A stretch of 64,000 nt of DNA, taken from positions 38,176 to 102,175 of the forward strand of contig JAKSYS010000159.1 in the NCBI GenBank assembly GCA_022925895.1, in the 5' to 3' direction. This document shows positions 31,937 to 41,111 of this stretch, one piece after another (position 1 is the stretch's first letter; each line of letters opens with the position of its first letter). A program made the translations under genes and the position numbers. The notes under the pieces are model-generated. The model saw only the letters and a program-made list of their open reading frames with translations. It had not been told where the DNA came from and did no database searches. Source of the DNA: Fragilaria crotonensis (lineage: Eukaryota > Bacillariophyta > Fragilariophyceae > Fragilariales > Fragilariaceae).

Positions 31937-32977
31937 ATGAATGTTGGTGCCCTTCTTTACATGATTCTCAGTATTATATCAAAACGAGCTCAAGCGATCG
32001 CTTCGTTGCGTTGGTCACATGAACGACTCCTGTCGACCCGACGATTTACTCATACAACATCAACATTAACAACAACAAGCCATGACGCACAGTTACTCCA
32101 AGACATGTTGTACCGCATAAGACAAGTGAATCAACAGACACCGCCGACATGTGTTGAGTTTTCAGTCGATGGCGTTGTGTTGGGAAAGGTGTCCCCTGCC
32201 ACGGCTGACATTTTGGTACAAACATCCACCTTTGAGATGCATTCCTCCCACCCCAATGTATTGACACTCTCGTCGACCGCGGGTACAACGTGCGACTCAC
32301 GAACTCATGCTGTTCAAACCGTGATGCAAGACTTGAGGGAACGAGGTCTTGTGACGGGATGGCGCGACGAATTGTATCCAATATCCAATGGTTTCTACGA
32401 GGAGCCCATCTTTCTCATGGAACGTGCTGCCGTTCCTGTTTTAGGAGGTTTAGAATATGGCGTCCACATTAATGGATTGGTTAAACAAGATGACGGGTCT
32501 GATGCCATGTGGATCGGGAGGAGATCTGCCACAAAATCCAAGTATCCAGGCATGCTCGATCACATGGTGGCTGGGGGTCAACCGGCGGGATTGAGTTTGA
32601 TGGACAATGTTGTGAAAGAATGCGAAGAAGAGGCTGGAATCCCAGAACACGTGACGAGAGCCGGCATCCATTCCGCGGGGGCAATCTCCTACGAAACATT
32701 TGGTCGAGACCGTGTTAGTCGAGCAGTGCTGTTTTGCTATGACTTGTACTTGCCACCAGGGTTTTGCCCTAAGCCAGTCGACGGAGAGGTGGATGAATTC
32801 TTCTTGTGGGATTTGTCGCAGATAAAGGATGCTTTTCGTCCCGACTATCCTGATCCCATCAAACCTAATTGCTATCCTGTTATCATTGATTACATGATGA
32901 GGAAAGGGCATATATGCCCGGACAATGCAGGGTATTTGCAGATATTGCGAGAGTTACGATCGGGTGAATGCAAATGA
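31937..32977 (+). CDS. Nudix hydrolase of the DUF4743/TPK-like family
   Basis: The first in-frame ATG is at 31937, giving 346 residues. An N-terminal domain of about 130 residues (DUF4743 type) precedes a Nudix fold. The Nudix box lies at residues 210-234: AGGQPAGL followed by VVKECEEEAGI, with Lys replacing the usual Arg, as in the plant AtNUDX20/TNR3 subfamily. Further signs are VHINGLVKQDDG, WIGRRSATKSKYPGMLDHMV and GEVDEFFLWDL. Related enzymes hydrolyse damaged thiamine diphosphate forms (oxo-/oxythiamine diphosphates), so vitamin B1 clean-up is the most likely job. The N-terminus (YMILSIISKRAQAIASLRW) is hydrophobic-basic and could target a mitochondrion or plastid. Confidence 0.88.
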   Translation: MNVGALLYMILSIISKRAQAIASLRWSHERLLSTRRFTHTTSTLTTTSHDAQLLQDMLYRIRQVNQQTPPTCVEFSVDGVVLGKVSPATADILVQTSTFEMHSSHPNVLTLSSTAGTTCDSRTHAVQTVMQDLRERGLVTGWRDELYPISNGFYEEPIFLMERAAVPVLGGLEYGVHINGLVKQDDGSDAMWIGRRSATKSKYPGMLDHMVAGGQPAGLSLMDNVVKECEEEAGIPEHVTRAGIHSAGAISYETFGRDRVSRAVLFCYDLYLPPGFCPKPVDGEVDEFFLWDLSQIKDAFRPDYPDPIKPNCYPVIIDYMMRKGHICPDNAGYLQILRELRSGECK

Positions 32978-33204
32978 CAAGGAAAACTTTAGATTCTATG
33001 TTAGCATCCAACGTGTTCTCACATCCCCGACTACGGATCAACCAATGCACTTAGCATAGCGGGACGTTCAGGAATCGGTTGACTGTGTTGCAATCAAGGA
33101 GCATGGGGCTTCTGACAACGATGACAAGCAAAGCGAGAGGTACATCCGTGAGGTTGAGCTGAGTTTATTTGGTACATCGAAGAGATGAATGGCACCTTGG
33201 ACTT

Positions 33205-33942
33205 CTATTCTACGTGCTTTGACATGAGTGACTGAAGCTGCTCGACAATCCAGTCCACGTTGATCGTCGGGGCTGCAAAGTTCAAATTCATTCTTTTGTG
33301 ATGCTCAATGTGGCCATGCGTCGTCACAAACAGTGGTCCAAGGGTCTTGGAAATATCCTCTAGTCGAGGTGTATGAATCAACAAGTTGGTGAAGGAGATG
33401 AGAGCTACAGCAAATTGAAGTTCCTTCTCCTGCGGAGACACTAACAAGGCACCCACAGTAAATGGAATGATATAGGCGCACAGATATTCAACTGCCGATA
33501 CTGCATTGGCAGCGACAGGTGAGACATGAGTGTTGAAACGATGATGGAAACGATGGTACACATAAAGATGTGGTGAGGAATGGAAAGCCTTGTGCACGCC
33601 ATAGTAGAGGATGGCGTGAATAAGTACCATGTAAGTTGTTCGCATGACAAAACGAAGAACGTTTGCCGCTTCATCATCGTGGCAGAGGAGGGAGACTGCG
33701 ATTACATAGATTGGAACCCCGAAAATAAAGTGATTGAGGACGTTGAGAGCGACAGCTTGCAGATAGAGTGATGGTCCATCCCGCTGTTTGAGAACTCCTC
33801 GAACTGCAGGCAGCGATGCTATCTCAAGGAGAAGTGTGAGGGCAATCGTCACGATGGCAAGCATCGACCCACGCGCGACTGTATCCCATGGTGGCTCAAG
33901 AACGAGCCCACGCATGAATGCGAAGGAATCCATCGAGGTCAT
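33205..33942 (-). CDS. Fatty acid hydroxylase-superfamily membrane enzyme (copy 1)
   Basis: 245 residues from ATG 33942 (an alternative ATG lies nine bases later). Three to four membrane helices frame the di-iron histidine boxes of the sterol desaturase/fatty acid hydroxylase superfamily: HKAFH, YHRFHHRFNTH and HIEHH. These enzymes use two irons and oxygen to hydroxylate or desaturate sterols or fatty acyl chains, in the ER. The substrate cannot be predicted. A close paralogue of the same orientation lies 762 bp upstream in transcription order (34704-35444). Confidence 0.87.
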   Translation of the reverse strand: MTSMDSFAFMRGLVLEPPWDTVARGSMLAIVTIALTLLLEIASLPAVRGVLKQRDGPSLYLQAVALNVLNHFIFGVPIYVIAVSLLCHDDEAANVLRFVMRTTYMVLIHAILYYGVHKAFHSSPHLYVYHRFHHRFNTHVSPVAANAVSAVEYLCAYIIPFTVGALLVSPQEKELQFAVALISFTNLLIHTPRLEDISKTLGPLFVTTHGHIEHHKRMNLNFAAPTINVDWIVEQLQSLMSKHVE

Positions 33943-34703
33943 GTCAATCAGCTTCCTTTCCGAATACTTATGACGAGGAGACTGATGTGCAGTTTACTGA
34001 GAGACTTGACTGACACTTGAAATCTTGAATTGATCGGAGTTCTTTTCTTCTGTGGGATTCAATGGTTCTGCAGATGGAAACTTGAAGTTGTACCGTTCTT
34101 GATGTACTGTACTACAGTACGCGATTATCTATAGTCTATACACTATACGTCATAATCGTAATCTGTAAGCTGTCGTCTGCCCATTTGTCCGTTTCGCATG
34201 CTACTGGTACAGTACTATAGTACTCGTACTGTATGTGGGAAAGGTAGTACAAGTACCTGGACATGTACTATAACAAAAGTAATCTCTCAATTATAAGAAT
34301 GCACTGACTTCGAGCTTCGAGTATTATGTGGCCTTTTCAACATACTTATGAACGCTGTGGGAAGACTCCACGCTAGGTGTTACTGTCACCTTAACTTCGA
34401 GCGAAGGCGGCCATCCCATGCATACCCCTACAAGCGAGGAACAGAAGCGCAATGTACTTAATCGAAGTACATTGATGCTTTATACGCCGAGTCCTAAACT
34501 AGACTACGAGTACGCTGTATCGAGAATATAGGTAAAACGGATAGGGCTGAATCCGAAAAACATTTGATGGTCGCAAATGAACCAGTAGGCTACAAGTGAG
34601 GTTGGTATACTTGGCTGTTCAGCACGTTGGAGGACGGGATCTGGAGCGACGGAATGTATCAGTGACAGGGACCCAATTCTGTGCCCTTGGCAATAACCTC
34701 AAG
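33943..34703. other. Intergenic between the hydroxylase paralogues, GTAC-rich
   Basis: 761 bp. GTAC/AGTACT motifs are dense at 34095-34270 (for example TGTACTGTACTACAGTACGC, then TGCTACTGGTACAGTACT). No gene is supported; a short minus frame at 34619-34825 overlaps the end of copy 2 and is probably noise. Confidence 0.6.
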
Positions 34704-35444
34704 CTACGCAGCCTTCTCTGACACCAAAGATCCCTGCTGCAGAATCCAATCCACGTTAATCGTCGGTGATGCATAATTGGTAGTAAGTCTCTTGTGATGC
34801 TCCAAATGATCGTGCGTTGACACAAAGACGGGCCACAGGTTTTTGGACCACGCTTCCAGTCGGGGCGTATGCACTAATAGATTGGCCAAGGACACGAATG
34901 CAATAGTAAAACGGAATTCTGTTTCATGCGGCCGAACAACGAGAGCAGCAATGGCAAAGGGAAGAACATAGGCCAATAAATATTCGACAATTGACACGGC
35001 ATTCGCGGCGACTGGCGGGACGTGTGTGTTAAACCTGTGGTGAAATCGATGATACACGTAGAACTGTGGCGAGGTATGGAAGGCTTTGTGTATGGCATAG
35101 TAAATGATGGCATGCGCCGTCATGACAGCAGTCGCCCTCGTTGCAGAGACCACATAATTTGCAGGCACCTGTGTTGTACATAAAAGGACCACAGCAATGG
35201 CATAAACCGGAATCCCAAAGACGAAGTGATTGAGAAAGTTGACAGCAACGGCCTGTGAGTAGAGCGATTTCCCATCTTGTTGTTTGAGGACACCCCTGAC
35301 AGTCGGTAGAGAAGCAATTTCAAGAACAATCGTGAGGAACACTGTCCCGACCGAAAGTTGTACCCCACCAGCTACAGCCTCAAATGCTCGTTCTTGAAGC
35401 GACTCTGGGAAGACAGAAAAGAAGCCACTACCGGTAGATATCAT
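34704..35444 (-). CDS. Fatty acid hydroxylase-superfamily membrane enzyme (copy 2)
   Basis: The ATG at 35444 gives 246 residues, nearly the length of copy 1 (245); the frame runs further upstream only from a non-ATG codon. It shares with copy 1 the boxes HKAFH, YHRFHHRFNTH and HLEHHKR, the VAANAVS.VEY helix and the TPRLE ... TINVDWI end. Divergence is mostly in the N-terminal helix and the loop after the second box. The two genes are therefore a tandem duplication, both apparently intact. Substrate unknown; ER membrane expected. Confidence 0.87.
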   Translation of the reverse strand: MISTGSGFFSVFPESLQERAFEAVAGGVQLSVGTVFLTIVLEIASLPTVRGVLKQQDGKSLYSQAVAVNFLNHFVFGIPVYAIAVVLLCTTQVPANYVVSATRATAVMTAHAIIYYAIHKAFHTSPQFYVYHRFHHRFNTHVPPVAANAVSIVEYLLAYVLPFAIAALVVRPHETEFRFTIAFVSLANLLVHTPRLEAWSKNLWPVFVSTHDHLEHHKRLTTNYASPTINVDWILQQGSLVSEKAA

Positions 35445-35803
35445 CGAACAGGTTTGAAATAAAGCAATATGGTGCGAAACACTGACAAGGGTATACAATG
35501 AAGAACATCGACGATCGACGACAGAACGGGATCACACAAATCACACCCACAAACGTTGTACTGGAGTATCCATACACTCTATGGATACACTTTTATACGC
35601 GGCAGATTATTCATATAATACACATGTACTGTACGAAATTCGTCCATAGAACCATACCTCTACTACTGTAGTGAGATCGTTTTTTCTCACGCCAAATTCT
35701 CTCGATCTTATCGCATGACCATGCCGCATTACTGAATTGCTTACGGCTTACAGCTCTTGAGCAATCCTTTCTATCAAGGCTGGATACGCTTGCTTTCAAT
35801 GAA
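35445..35803. promoter_or_regulatory. Divergent promoter region: hydroxylase copy 2 and P2X-like gene
   Basis: 359 bp between divergent starts. It contains CATACACTCTATGGATACAC near 35572 and an AT-rich TATTCATATAATACAC at 35608-35623, which could serve as a TATA-like element. No other signal is clear. Confidence 0.4.
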
Positions 35804-37147
35804 ATGTCTTTCTCTTTGACTTATGAGACAGTTAAGTACGTCAACATCAAGGACTCACGTCTGGCAATACTGCGATCCATTCTACTCCTGGCAATCGTAC
35901 TTTATGTCGGCGTGTTCGAAATGTGGGGAGAAGGGGGCTGGCTCGAAGCGTCTCCGGTTGTGGGTGTCGTTCGATTCTCCTTACAGCAGCCTACATCCAA
36001 CAACTGTGACCCCAACAATGATAATACTTGCGTAAATGAGTTTCGACCTTTGACTGAGCTTGCCTACTGTCGACAGTCCGCTGAAATCGGGAATGAAACG
36101 ACCTATCCTGGGAATGTGTACCCTTGCGAAATCTACGAGGCTACCAATGCTCAAATAATTTCTGAGAAATCAGTGGCTATCATAACACGAGCATCCGCTC
36201 GAGAAGAGGAGCTGGTTTGCGGTCAGGCCGACATGGTCTGCCCACGTACCTACAATGCCACCTCCGCGGAGCGTAAGTTTTACACAGCGCAAAGCGAGGC
36301 CTTTACCATCCTCTTTGACCACTCTGTAACAGCATCCAAAATATGCACTGCACGAAACAACTATGCATGTTCTTCCGAATCCTCAAAATATTCTGGGCGA
36401 CTCTTGTCCAAGAACGACTTTCTTTGTGCCCAAGAATTCGCCAGGGGGAAGTCCTTTTCTGACTTTCGGGGCGGTAAGCCGAAAGCAGATGCTCCGTGCT
36501 ATGTCAGCCCCAACACGACGAGTGATCATCAAGATTTTTTCTCGCTGCATGTCTTGTTACAAGCCGTAGGGGTGACGCTCGACGACTGCAGCACAACCGG
36601 CTCCGTTCCTGCAAACGCCACTTGCCAAACCTACAGAGATACGGGAGCGACCCTGGTTCTCAACATTTACTGGGCTGATTTTCACGCATTCCGTGGCATG
36701 GTGGAACCATTCTACTACTACTCACCTCAGTTCCTTGCGGGTTCGTCGTTCAAACAGAGCATTCCGTTCTATCACTCCTACCGTTCCTCACGTACTCTGT
36801 TAAAGGCACATGGCATACGAGTGGCAGTCTTGTTGGGAGGTGAATATCACCAATTCGACACTGTTTCCTTTCTTGTGACACTGACAACTGCTTTGGGATT
36901 GTTGGCCGTAGCAACAACAGTGGTCGACGCGCTAATGTTGTACATTTTGCCTGAGAAGAAGCGCTATCTGCAAGCCAAGTATGAAGAGGAAGGCCAAGGG
37001 GAGCGAGATGGTGCGCTACATGAAGGTTCAATGTTATTGGATGTTGGAGAGGGAGATTCGGTATCTGCTGACGCACGACATGCCCTGGCCAGAAATAGAG
37101 ATTTTCAAGATGAAATGACTGAACCCCTCATGAATACTGCAATTTAA
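35804..37147 (+). CDS. P2X-like ATP-gated cation channel
   Basis: 447 residues from ATG 35804. Topology matches P2X receptors: a short cytoplasmic N-terminus with YETVKYVNIKDSR (the family keeps a Tyr-x-Thr-x-Lys phosphorylation site here), a first membrane helix (residues about 24-44), a Cys-rich ectodomain with several N-glycosylation sequons (NATS, NETT, NTTS), and a second helix at about 350-381. Just before it, RTLLKAHGIRVAVLLGGEYHQFDTVSFL mirrors the P2X pattern ending in GIRF-V-GK-G-FD. P2X channels are trimers opened by extracellular or vacuolar ATP and pass Na+ and Ca2+. ATP-site lysines cannot be assigned confidently. The C-tail is acidic. It could mediate Ca2+ signalling or sit in contractile/vacuolar membranes; that part is inference. 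Confidence 0.75.
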   Translation: MSFSLTYETVKYVNIKDSRLAILRSILLLAIVLYVGVFEMWGEGGWLEASPVVGVVRFSLQQPTSNNCDPNNDNTCVNEFRPLTELAYCRQSAEIGNETTYPGNVYPCEIYEATNAQIISEKSVAIITRASAREEELVCGQADMVCPRTYNATSAERKFYTAQSEAFTILFDHSVTASKICTARNNYACSSESSKYSGRLLSKNDFLCAQEFARGKSFSDFRGGKPKADAPCYVSPNTTSDHQDFFSLHVLLQAVGVTLDDCSTTGSVPANATCQTYRDTGATLVLNIYWADFHAFRGMVEPFYYYSPQFLAGSSFKQSIPFYHSYRSSRTLLKAHGIRVAVLLGGEYHQFDTVSFLVTLTTALGLLAVATTVVDALMLYILPEKKRYLQAKYEEEGQGERDGALHEGSMLLDVGEGDSVSADARHALARNRDFQDEMTEPLMNTAI

Positions 37148-37155
37148 CTAAATCT

Positions 37156-37787
37156 CTATTTTGTCGCTTGAGAGTTCGACTTGGTCTTTCCGCTACTGGT
37201 ACTTTTCTTTCCTTTTCCGATGGAGTCGTAGCTGAACGATCCAAGTGCGTCGGCGAGGCGGGCAGATTCCTCCTCCTTTGTATCTAGTTTGAATCCTGAA
37301 CGTTCCAGGCGCTCATTGGTTAGCTTTGCCTTTCACCAAACAGTGTGGAGCGAAAAGGAGTTAGGAAGACAATATATCGAATCAAGTTCTATAGCATGGT
37401 GGGTCTCCTCACATGCGCGCGCATGATCGTTTTGAGTGAAGCGGGCAAGGCGACTAAACACTTGGGCACAAGACCGCCCGTCAATGTTGGTGCCGATATG
37501 GGTAGCGAGGAGGACAGAAAAATACATGCATGCAGCTATCTCACCTGAAGGTTGTATGCCGCCTGTTCTGCCGACTTTTCAGGACCACCGACCTCACGCG
37601 TATACGCAGCATTCGCCGCGGAAAACGGTCCCCCACTAGTAGCCACCCCTCCAATGGTAACTGTCGCAGCGATTGTTCGTTGCAAAAAGGTTCTGCGGGA
37701 GTCATGGACTGAAGATATCAAGGCAGCATCAGCAGTGGTAGCTAGAATGGCGAGAGTGCCAATTGCTCGGAGCATTCTCATAGCCAT
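37156..37787 (-). CDS. Thylakoid-lumen precursor of unknown function, two exons
   Basis: Exon 1 is 37787-37545, exon 2 is 37329-37156; the intron is 215 nt with GTGAGA donor and GTGAAAG acceptor. The product is 138 residues. It has a signal peptide (MAMRMLRAIGTLAILATTAD), then a twin-arginine SRRTFLQR with a hydrophobic stretch ending SAANAA, a Tat-type lumen signal with an AxA processing site. The mature part is short and charged: YTREVGGPEKSAEQAAYN, then LTNERLERSGFKL, and a Ser/Lys tail. A small extrinsic lumen protein, perhaps photosystem-associated, is the guess. The gene ends eight bases from the end of the P2X-like gene on the other strand, so their 3' UTRs overlap. Confidence 0.65.
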
Positions 37788-37886
37788 TTCTAACGTGAGA
37801 GGTTTGTGGTGTGTTGGCGTCAACAAAGTGCTGATGCAAAGTATGTCATAGAAAGATATCTTTACCGCTAGTAGTAGACTATACTT

Positions 37887-38336
37887 CAAGGGTGGCATAA
37901 ACCTAATTTCTTGTTTGTCAAAAATAAGGTTTAAGGTTTGAGTATTTAAACCTTAATTAAACCTTAATAAAACCTTATAAACCTAATACGATGCTGTAGT
38001 GAGTACTGTACCACATAGTACTCAGTATCTGGTGCACTGAACACAAACTTGGGGACTTTAGCTGGCACTTCAATGAACATGGTAACACTGCAATTGTGGA
38101 ATCAACACTGGGATGCACCATGGGTACAGCATCACAGTTCACAATCGCTCTAGTAGCCATCATCTTGCTTCGCTCAACGAAAAGCAATGCTCTAGAAATA
38201 GGAGTCACCATTGCGTACTGACTACTGTACACTGTCTACTGTATTTAAACCTTAAAATCGTCTAATAACAAAATCAAGGTTTAGTATTTAAACCTTTATA
38301 AACCTTACTTATTTAAACCTAGTGATGCCACCCTTG
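37887..38336. mobile_element. hAT-type MITE, 450 bp
   Basis: Perfect 12-bp terminal inverted repeats CAAGGGTGGCAT (37887-37898) and ATGCCACCCTTG (38325-38336). Flanks CTATACTT (37879-37886) and CTATATTT (38337-38344) form an 8-bp target duplication with one mismatch, the hAT hallmark. There is no coding capacity. The inside is AT-rich with several AAACCTTA/TAAGGTTT units in both orientations, near both ends. It sits 100 bp upstream of the lumen-protein start and 243 bp upstream of the TYW3-kelch gene, so it may affect either promoter. Confidence 0.78.
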
Positions 38337-38578
38337 CTATATTTCATACTTGTGTGTATTGTGTATGACGTATGACATACTTCGATGATAGTACGCAAAT
38401 AGCCAATAAAACACATTGGACATTCAATGTCATGAACCTTGAATGACATATTCGTAGGTGATGCTCTTAGTACCTGGTACCCGTTTGCCGTTACGGTGCA
38501 GTAGAGTGTACTCCGTACTGTATGAATTCACTGATATCACGGTTGTAATGTTGTAATCCACCACCCCTCTGATCCAAC

Positions 38579-41020
38579 ATGGCGTCACCGTCGACGCTAT
38601 TCACATCCTCCCCCGAGCTCCTTGTTCCTGACAAGCTTGATGATGTTTCCTCTTTCCTTCCCTCGTTTGCGGATCTAAGGCGGAAAAATTTAGATGCATT
38701 GTACGGAGATGGCGATGACAAGTCACCGAAAGGTTCTGTGGACGTAGCGATTCGAGAGTTGTGCGGTTGGGTGAACTCTCACCCATCTTTCGTGACCTTG
38801 TCGTCATGTTCCGGGAGAATTGCAATCTTTGATCCCAAGGATTCGTGTGACAATGACGAGGGAGATGATGAACGAGGAGGGAAGGGCCGAGGAGAATGGA
38901 TACTGGTCTCCCACGAACCGATCGATCCAAACTTGCTTCCTCCGCTCCTGTCCAACGACAGGACCGGGAAAGTTATTTTTAAGCATGAGCCGCTCCTGTT
39001 ACACGTTGCGGCGTCATCGTTGGATCGCGGACGTCAGCTCCTGTCGTTGGCTCTTCAGTTGGGATTTCGAGAATCTGGACTTGTGGTAACTCCCTTGCGA
39101 GTTACGGTGGCTATTCGATCGCATTCGTTGGCTTTGACGGTGCCGCTGGCCTACTCTGGACCGCTTCGACCGACTGATGCGTATTTATTTGCACTTGTTG
39201 AGGAAGCGAATCAGCAAATGAAGAGTAATATGCAAAAATTGAATCGGTTAGAGACTGAAATTAAACGAGAACTGTTTCGTGAAAGTCAAACTGTCGCTGG
39301 TACGGACAACAATCAGCAGGTAGCCGTCTATGCCAGGTTTACAAAACTTCCAGCATTGAATTTATGGGGGCATGATGCTGTGGCAGTCCCCTCATCCAAA
39401 GATGGTGCAAGCACGAATGTCTATGTCTTTGGAGGCTACGGAAGTGGACCTTGTATACAAGGTAATGATGAGGCGGGAAAAGTAGACAAGGTTGGGCGAT
39501 CCAATCGAATATATTGCATACGGCGATGTGCAGATGGAAACATGGATAGCGAATGGAGATCTCTTGAGCAAATCACCATGTCGCCGAAGGAAACAACCAC
39601 CTGGTTTGGAGTCGAGATACGGCCAAAAGTTTTCTTCCCCTGTGAAGGCTTGCAAGCATGTCTCCTTCCATTAGATCAATTCCGTAAGGACGGTGAAGTG
39701 AGTTCACCTTTGATTGCGATTTGGGGAGGGCGATCAGGTCCGTTGACTCCCTACGGTGATCTGATTTTATATGAGCCAGAAACGCGTCCCGGTTGTTTCA
39801 GTGAACCAATAGATGTCCGTGGCGACCATCCGAGTCCAAGGTGGGGGCATACACTGACAGCCTTGTCGGGTAAGGACGGGATGATGGCGATATTGATTGG
39901 AGGAAGAGATGAAGAAGCAAGTTCGCCAGAGAATGTTTATATTCTCAGTCTTGTCGATGATGGGGAGAAATGTGTATTCACCTGGAAGCGCGTTCACTCT
40001 AGCATTCCTCCGCAATTTCATCATTCTGTAGCTGCGCTGGACGATGATTTGCTCGTTATATTTTATGGTTTGTCAGATCCAAATAATTTGATGGAATCCG
40101 TTGCCGACTCGAACTACACAATAGTTGAGAGAGCGAGCCGACACAAAGATACGGAGAAATCATTCGTGGCGGCCTTTCGCGTGACGCGGGGCGCCCTAGT
40201 TCCGGTGAGTCTTCCCCGCATGGACGACTTTATTCCACGCTTCGGAGCCAGCTCCTGCTGTTTGATTTGGGAGGGGGCAGTAGTCATCCCGTTCATTGGG
40301 GGCGTACCTCGTAGCGATGGTGGAGACGCCACGGATGCAATAAGGTGGTACCAATTCGACAGGGATTCCCTCTCGAATTTCGGGATTTACTACGAGCCCC
40401 TTCATCTCGAAAGTATCAACTTTTCCGCCATGGTTCACAACTGCTGTGTATCGCTCAACCAATCATCAGAGTTACTCATTTTGGGAGGTGGGATGTCATC
40501 CTTCGCTTTCGGAGCCGCTTTCGCTGAGTAAGTACAAATCCCGTGGCTTTGTGAAGTCGTTCGATTCTCTAACCTCCTTGGAAGCTCCTACCATGTTTGT
40601 TTCAAAGATGAGAGAGCGGACTTAACGGCACCTTCTCTGTCGTGTAGCACATCGATAACAAAAGCGCTGCATACCACGACAACTACGACACCTGCACATG
40701 AAGTGCATCCAAAGGAGAATGTGATGGAACGCATGGCGAATGTGTTTCATGTTACAGACCGAAATGCAAAGGCTTTGAGGACTGCCTTAGACGCAGAATG
40801 TTTGTTGGACAAAACTTTTCGAATGGGACAAGCAGATACTGGCAATGCAACCAGTGAAGACGGTGTCACCTTCATTGCAGTGCCAGTCAAGAAAGACGCT
40901 CTCCGTTCTCTGTCTGGACCCAAACCACCGCCTTGGGCCCATCTTGTAATTGCATCAGGCCTCCAAAAAATGCGTCCGAGCTCATCATTTATCGGGTCTC
41001 AAAAGCAGCGATCGAGATAG
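38579..41020 (+). CDS. TYW3-kelch wybutosine-synthesis fusion protein, two exons
   Basis: Exon 1 is 38579-40527, exon 2 is 40585-41020; the 57-nt intron has a GTAAGT donor, CTCTAAC branch-like site and TTGGAAG acceptor. Product: 794 residues. Residues about 10-195 are TYW3-like: FLPSFADLRRKNLDALYGD, FVTLSSCSGRIAIF, FKHEPLLLHVAASSLDRGR, ESGLVVT-type end. TYW3 is the AdoMet-dependent methyltransferase of the tRNA-Phe wybutosine pathway. Residues about 250-640 are kelch repeats (VYVFGGYGSGP, IWGGRSGPLTPYGDL, RWGHTLTAL, ILIGGRDEEASS, LLILGGGMSSFAFG), as in TYW4 C-termini. Exon 2 ends with a segment (ALRTALDAECLLDKTF, FIAVPV) resembling the start of TYW2/Trm5. Plants fuse TYW3-kelch-TYW2; here the TYW2 catalytic part is absent. 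Confidence 0.8.
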
Positions 41021-41111
41021 TACCTACAACAGCGGATGCCAATGAGCGCGAGCCTCGGTGGCATTGTCGCCATTGTGACCGAAGAAGCCATTCCGTTCAC
41101 AACTTCGTTCA

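Noticed and set aside
32450-32911. 153-codon minus-strand frame opposite the Nudix gene
   Set aside because: It overlaps the Nudix box on the other strand and has no features of its own.
37888-38340. AAACCTTA-rich DNA read as interstitial telomere repeats
   Set aside because: Units are irregular, in both orientations, and bounded by inverted ends with a target duplication, so a MITE explains it better. The canonical TTAGGG telomere unit is not arrayed.
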